Assembly: GCA_027451265.1 (NCBI GenBank)
Contig: DAIDJT010000078.1
Location: 1-9,763, forward strand
Reading direction: 5' to 3'
DNA from: Bacteroidales bacterium
GTDB lineage: Bacteria > Bacteroidota > Bacteroidia > Bacteroidales > VadinHA17
Length of the DNA stretch: 9,763 nucleotides
The first letter of the stretch is position 1. The number at the start of each line of letters is the position of its first letter. The translations under genes and the position numbers were made by a program. The notes under the pieces were generated by a model. The model ran no database searches. It was not told where the DNA came from and was given only the letters and a program-made list of their open reading frames with translations. Below, piece by piece: positions 6,366 through 9,763 of the stretch.

Positions 6366-7550
6366 ATGCCCGCCACAATTATACTTAAAAAAGGGAAGGA
6401 ACAGTCTGTACGGCGTTACCATCCATGGATATTCTCAGGTGCCGTCGCCTCTGTAAGTGGCAATCCCGCTGAAGGTGATGTGGTTGAAGTATTTGCCTGG
6501 GATAAAACATACCTTGCTACCGGCCACTGGGCACCCGGGTCAATAGCCGTACGCATCTTCTCATTTGTGAAATGCAGCCCTGACCGCGAATTCTTCAGTA
6601 AGCGGCTTAAGGAGGCAATGCAGTACCGGGTAAACGCCGGCATTGCTGGCAAGGCTGACACCAATGTATGGCGCCTTGTGCACGGAGAAGGTGACGGATT
6701 GCCGGGACTGGTGGTTGATATCTATGGCAATGTGGCTGTGATGCAGGCACATACAGCGGGTTTCTGGCACATCCGGGAAATGATTGCAGGACTGCTTCCC
6801 GAAGTCACCGGCGGACTTGTCACGGCCGTATATGACAAGAGCGAGGGAACACTTCCCTTTATGGCAAAGCTGAATCCTTCTAACGGGTTTCTGGTCGGTG
6901 GCAACGGAGAACCCGGGACTGTTGTCTCTGAGAACGGTTACAGGTTCAGGGTCGACTGGGAGAAAGGGCAGAAGACAGGCTTTTTCATTGACCAGCGCGA
7001 CAGCCGCAGCCTGCTTGGCCGGCACAGCAACGGCAGGAGGGTGCTGAACATGTTCGGTTATACCGGGGGCTTCTCGGTTTATGCCATGAGCAATGCAGAA
7101 CTCGTCCATACTGTTGACAGCTCTGCGGCGGCCACGGCCCTAGCCGATGAAAACGTGAAACTTAACTTCGGAGACGACCCCCGCCACCGTTCTTTTACCA
7201 CTGACGCCTTCAGCTTCATGGCCGGGATGGAACGCGAATATGACCTCATTATTCTTGATCCCCCCGCCTTCGCAAAACACCAGACCGCCCTCAACCAGGC
7301 ATTGCAAGGCTACCGCAGGCTCAACGCACTGGCTATACAGAAGATAAGACCCGGCGGTCTGCTGTTTACCTTCTCCTGCTCACAGGTCGTCAGCCGTGAT
7401 GACTTCCGCCGCTCGGTCTTCGTGGCCGCCGCCAACACCGGACGAAATGTGCGCATTCTCAGCCAGACAGGCCAGCCTGCTGACCACCCGGTAAATATCT
7501 ATCACCCCGAGAGCGAATATCTCAAGGGACTGGTACTCTTCATAGAATAA
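6366..7550 (+). CDS. rlmI: RlmI-like class I SAM-dependent 23S rRNA cytosine-C5 methyltransferase
   Basis: A 394-residue protein of the RlmI/YccW family, normal length. The E. coli member methylates C1962 of 23S rRNA to m5C using S-adenosylmethionine. Residues 1 to about 75 are a PUA RNA-binding domain (ILKKGKEQSVRRYHPWIFSGAV, then VEVF and the RIFS strand). A central EEHEH-like region follows with WRLVHGEGDGLPGLVVDIYG (102-121). The Rossmann methyltransferase domain shows QKTGFFIDQRDSR (202-214), the SAM-binding VLNMFGYTGGFSVYA (226-240), an acidic strand end at Asp251, LDPPAF (297-302), and FTFSCSQ with Cys338 as the expected catalytic nucleophile. It starts nine bases after the exonuclease stop, so it is probably co-transcribed. 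Within the family, exact target specificity cannot be read from sequence; the gene symbol is by similarity. Confidence 0.93.
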   Translation: MPATIILKKGKEQSVRRYHPWIFSGAVASVSGNPAEGDVVEVFAWDKTYLATGHWAPGSIAVRIFSFVKCSPDREFFSKRLKEAMQYRVNAGIAGKADTNVWRLVHGEGDGLPGLVVDIYGNVAVMQAHTAGFWHIREMIAGLLPEVTGGLVTAVYDKSEGTLPFMAKLNPSNGFLVGGNGEPGTVVSENGYRFRVDWEKGQKTGFFIDQRDSRSLLGRHSNGRRVLNMFGYTGGFSVYAMSNAELVHTVDSSAAATALADENVKLNFGDDPRHRSFTTDAFSFMAGMEREYDLIILDPPAFAKHQTALNQALQGYRRLNALAIQKIRPGGLLFTFSCSQVVSRDDFRRSVFVAAANTGRNVRILSQTGQPADHPVNIYHPESEYLKGLVLFIE

Positions 7551-7582
7551 CTTTTTTGTACCTTTCACACTGGGAGACTGCA

Positions 7583-7688
7583 ATGGACCCTTTACTGCCA
7601 GGAACTGCTTTTGCACTGTATATTAATTTACTGTTATGAACCCTTTGTTCCTGGTGACTGGTTTTAACCTTTATTTTGAGTGACTTTT
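7583..7688 (+). repeat. Two imperfect 53-bp tandem units with matching mini-ORFs in front of tex
   Basis: Unit A (7583-7635) and unit B (7636-7688) align without gaps at 35 of 53 positions. Each starts with ATGRACCCTT, and a third ATGRACCCTT begins exactly 53 bases later at 7689 as the tex start codon. Unit A reads as an 18-codon frame (MDPLLPGTAFALYINLLL) whose TGA overlaps the ATG of unit B. Unit B reads as a 15-codon frame (MNPLFLVTGFNLYFE) whose TGA ends five bases before the tex ATG. The two peptides share the pattern M-x-P-L-x(3)-T-x-F-x-L-Y. Beyond its first ten bases the tex coding sequence does not continue the repeat. Whether these are leader peptides, duplicated protein-binding sites or a decayed duplication is not known. 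The rest of the rlmI-tex gap (7551-7582) shows no clear hairpin terminator or good promoter. Confidence 0.6.
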
Positions 7689-9578
7689 ATGGACCCTTCG
7701 GCACATATTAAGACAATAGCGCAGAAACTCCAGTTGCATGACTGGCAGGTTGAAAATACAATCAGGCTCCTTGATGACGGTGCTACAATCCCCTTCATCA
7801 GCCGATACCGCAAGGAAGTAACGGGAAGTCTCAACGAAGTCCAGATAGCTGAGATACGAGATGAATACGAGAGGTTAAAGGAGCTGGAAAAGCGCAGGGA
7901 GGCAGTAATCAAATCGATAGAGGAGCAGGAGAAGATGACTCCTGAACTGCTGGTGAGGATCAATTCAGCCCTGACGTTGTCACAGCTCGAGGACCTTTAC
8001 CTTCCGTACAGGCCTAAAAGAAAGACCCGCGCCTCGGTTGCTCGTGAGAAAGGGCTTGAGCCGCTGGCACTCTGGCTACTGGCGCAGAAGCCAGGTGATC
8101 CTGAGATGGAAGCGGAAAAGTATGTGGGTGAGGCAGTTGCGGATACATCTGCCGCCTTGGCCGGTGCTCGTGATATAATAGCTGAGATGGCCAGCGAGAG
8201 TGAGCCGGTACGCGGATCACTCAGGCGCCTTTATGAACGTGACGCCGTCATTACCTCAAAGGTCATGAAAGGCAAGGAACAGGAGGGGGTCAAGTTCAGT
8301 GATTACTTCGACTGGTCAGAACCGCTGCGCCGCTGCCCGTCGCACAGGCTGCTTGCCATGCGCCGCGGTGAGGAGGAAGGGTTCCTGCGGCTTACAATCA
8401 TGCCGTCAGAGGAGGAGGCCCGCAGCCTGGTGGAGAAACAGTTTGTAAAGGCAAACAATGAGGCTGCACGGCTTGTGAAGGAGGCCGTTGCTGACAGCTG
8501 GAGCAGACTCCTGGCACCGTCAATGGAGACGGAATTCAGGAAGACATCGAAGGAAAAGGCAGACGAGGAGGCGATACATGTTTTTGCAGAGAACCTGCGG
8601 CAGCTGCTGCTGGCACCTCCGCTGGGCGGGAAGAGCGTGCTTGGGATTGACCCGGGACAGCGGACAGGATGCAAGGTTGTCTGCCTCGACAGGCAGGGCG
8701 CCCTGCTGCATCATGACGTCATCTACCCTCACCCGCCGCAGAATGAGACGGCACGCAGTGTAAGCAAGATGCTGTCATTGGTTGATAAATTCAATATTGA
8801 GGCTGTCGCTATCGGCAATGGCACCGCCAGCCGCGAGACGGAACAGTTTGTCCGTTCATACCTTCCTGCTGATTCAGGGATAAAGGTCTTCGTTGTGAGT
8901 GAAGCCGGTGCATCAGTGTATTCAGCTTCAAAGACAGCCCGTGACGAGTTTCCGGATCATGATGTGACTGTGCGCGGCGCAGTTTCTATCGGCCGTCGCC
9001 TGATGGACCCGCTGGCTGAACTGGTGAAGATCGATCCCAAATCGATCGGGGTAGGACAGTACCAGCATGATGTAGACCAGGCCCGCCTGCAGGCAAGCCT
9101 TGACGAGGTGGTGATGTCATGCGTCAACGCCGTGGGGGTGGAGGTGAACACTGCCAGCCCTCACCTGCTTACTTATGTTTCCGGCATCGGCCCGAAGATG
9201 GCACAGAACATCGTTGACCACCGCACGGAGAAAGGTCCCTTCCGCTCACGCGCAGAACTGATGAAAGTGAAACGGATGGGAGAGAAGGCCTTTGAACAGG
9301 CCGCCGGTTTCCTGAGGATACATGGCGCCGCCAACCCCCTGGATACCTCGGCCGTGCACCCGGAGAGCTATCATATTGTAGAAAAGATGGCCGCTGACCT
9401 GGGATGCTCCGTCACTGATCTCATAAAAGATGAATCAAGGCGAAAAGCCATAAGAATAGAGAAATATGTTACTGCTGAGGCCGGACTGCCGACCCTTAAG
9501 GACATAATGCAGGAGCTGGCAAGGCCGGGACGTCCCATTTCCTGTGCGATGAAACCGAGTTTCTTTCCTACACCATGA
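7689..9578 (+). CDS. tex: Tex-family transcription accessory protein, truncated before the S1 domain at a junction
   Basis: Tex proteins are cytoplasmic nucleic-acid-binding factors (relatives of eukaryotic Spt6) linked to transcription and RNA handling. Visible domains: Tex N-terminal region (GATIPFISRYRKEVTGSLNEVQIAEI near 31-58, LEDLYLPYRPKRKTRA near 100-115), a YqgF/RNase H-like domain from about 317 (LGIDPGQRTG at 318-327; AIGNGTASRETE near 374), and helix-hairpin-helix motifs (YVSGIGPKMAQNIVDHR near 496-512, then VKRMGEKAFEQAAGFLRI). Similarity runs to ELARPGR, ending at Arg615 (9531-9533). The family normally continues with a short linker and an S1 RNA-binding domain to roughly 700 residues or more. 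Here 14 unrelated residues follow and the frame stops; those 14 codons are antisense to a yicC-like gene. I chose the ATG at 7689; a GTG three codons upstream is the longer alternative. The gene is therefore broken or chimeric at its 3' end. Confidence 0.9.
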   Translation: MDPSAHIKTIAQKLQLHDWQVENTIRLLDDGATIPFISRYRKEVTGSLNEVQIAEIRDEYERLKELEKRREAVIKSIEEQEKMTPELLVRINSALTLSQLEDLYLPYRPKRKTRASVAREKGLEPLALWLLAQKPGDPEMEAEKYVGEAVADTSAALAGARDIIAEMASESEPVRGSLRRLYERDAVITSKVMKGKEQEGVKFSDYFDWSEPLRRCPSHRLLAMRRGEEEGFLRLTIMPSEEEARSLVEKQFVKANNEAARLVKEAVADSWSRLLAPSMETEFRKTSKEKADEEAIHVFAENLRQLLLAPPLGGKSVLGIDPGQRTGCKVVCLDRQGALLHHDVIYPHPPQNETARSVSKMLSLVDKFNIEAVAIGNGTASRETEQFVRSYLPADSGIKVFVVSEAGASVYSASKTARDEFPDHDVTVRGAVSIGRRLMDPLAELVKIDPKSIGVGQYQHDVDQARLQASLDEVVMSCVNAVGVEVNTASPHLLTYVSGIGPKMAQNIVDHRTEKGPFRSRAELMKVKRMGEKAFEQAAGFLRIHGAANPLDTSAVHPESYHIVEKMAADLGCSVTDLIKDESRRKAIRIEKYVTAEAGLPTLKDIMQELARPGRPISCAMKPSFFPTP

Positions 9579-9763
9579 CCTTCCTCATTCATGGTCTCGC
9601 GGAAATACTTCAGGTGGTTGGCAAGGCGCTGCTTCTCCTCGCTGATGTCGAGCTTCTCGATGTAGTAGATGAGCTCCTGCTCCAGGCGGTTCTTGTCGTA
9701 GTTGACTGAAGGAATCTGTTCCAGACCGCTCACGATGCTGGCACGGATTTTCTCCACGCGAGC
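9371..9763 (-). CDS. yicC: YicC/YloC-family endoribonuclease fragment, chimeric 3' end (family similarity only 9530-9763)
   Basis: A minus-strand frame enters from the right edge with no start in the window (a GTG at 9757 encodes an internal Val). The first 78 residues, from the edge to Arg at 9532-9530, match the conserved C-terminal DUF1732 region of YicC/YloC proteins: NRLEQELIYYIEKLDISEEK, RLANHLKYFRETM, and GKKLGFIAQEMGR. In the family this last motif is followed by about 30 more residues starting E-x-NTLGSKA, ending the protein. Here they are absent; the frame instead reads 52 residues antisense through tex to a stop at 9371. YicC proteins are metal-dependent endoribonucleases involved in small-RNA turnover in E. 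coli. In many Bacteroidota I recall yicC followed by gmk, which is not present here. Family assignment of the first part is firm; the gene as seen is truncated and probably not functional, or the join is artificial. Confidence 0.75.
   Translation of the reverse strand, partial: ARVEKIRASIVSGLEQIPSVNYDKNRLEQELIYYIEKLDISEEKQRLANHLKYFRETMNEEGHGVGKKLGFIAQEMGRPGLASSCIMSLRVGSPASAVTYFSILMAFRLDSSFMRSVTEHPRSAAIFSTI
9527..9536. other. Tail-to-tail tex/yicC junction at a 10-bp palindrome
   Basis: GGGACGTCCC is a perfect inverted repeat. The tex frame is family-like through 9533 and the yicC frame, read from the other side, is family-like down to 9530, so ACGT (9530-9533) is claimed by both. Each gene loses its expected 3' end here. 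The palindrome arises because both genes carry GGGACGT at their break (end of Tex PGR codons, end of YicC MGR codons). This marks a deletion or rearrangement breakpoint or an assembly chimera. Confidence 0.75.

Noticed and set aside
6561..7109. 182-codon minus-strand frame opposite rlmI
   Set aside because: It is antisense to conserved RlmI motifs, with no signal, motif or start context of its own.
7551..7582. Possible third 53-bp repeat unit before unit A, overlapping the rlmI stop
   Set aside because: Short shared pieces such as ACCTTT and GACT align only with gaps, at about half identity, which is not better than I would expect by chance.
7644..7678. Possible tex promoter (TTTG at 7644-7647 with TTATTTTG at 7671-7678)
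   Set aside because: The -7 candidate has the wrong spacer (TA-n-TTTG, one base short), the gap between elements is long at about 24 bases, and it would leave under 11 bases before the ATG.
9371..9529. Minus-strand frame continuing after the YicC-like part (about 52 residues)
   Set aside because: This stretch is antisense to well-conserved Tex codons and resembles no YicC sequence; it is read-through past the junction, not a real C-terminus.
9527..9536. GGGACGTCCC as a regulatory operator palindrome
   Set aside because: It lies where two coding sequences are joined, and its symmetry follows from both genes contributing GGGACGT; it is better read as a breakpoint by-product.

Overview
The window looks like chromosomal housekeeping DNA from a member of the Bacteroidota, probably an uncultured Bacteroidales-like lineage with moderately high GC. 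Three things point there. The DUF5063 / WRN-type exonuclease / RlmI-like methyltransferase trio is one I associate with Bacteroidota. The RecQ has the long, HRDC-less form I associate with that phylum. Start codons mostly lack good Shine-Dalgarno sequences, while exact copies of the Bacteroidota -7 promoter element TAnnTTTG sit just upstream of two genes. I see no phage, integrase, insertion sequence, CRISPR array, tRNA or rRNA.

Layout: the left third (1-3108) is a tight minus-strand operon read right to left. It runs guaB (IMP dehydrogenase), then a small lipoprotein related to SurA/PpiC folding factors but with a degenerate isomerase domain, then a canonical periplasmic SurA-like peptidyl-prolyl isomerase that runs off the left edge. 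A 126-bp divergent intergenic region (3109-3234) separates guaB from the plus-strand genes. These are recQ, a DUF5063 gene, a WRN-like DEDDy 3'-5' exonuclease that overlaps it, an rlmI-like 23S rRNA methyltransferase, and tex, a nucleic-acid-binding transcription-associated protein. The helicase and the WRN-type exonuclease are separated only by the DUF5063 gene, which resembles a split version of the vertebrate WRN helicase-exonuclease.

The right end is abnormal. At about 9530-9533 the plus-strand tex reading frame loses all similarity to its family, just before the S1 RNA-binding domain. At the same base pairs a minus-strand yicC-family gene entering from the right edge loses its own C-terminus. 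The two genes are joined tail to tail across ACGT, which creates a 10-bp palindrome. This is either a microhomology-mediated deletion or rearrangement or a chimeric assembly; I lean towards an artefact but cannot decide from sequence alone.

The most unexplained small-scale signal is the 138-bp gap before tex. It holds two imperfect 53-bp tandem units (35 of 53 positions identical). Each starts with ATG and encodes a short peptide similar to the other. The sequence ATGRACCCTT recurs at exactly 53-bp intervals, the third copy being the tex start itself. No stretch longer than 300 bases lacks a gene. I found no convincing new defence or metabolic system here.
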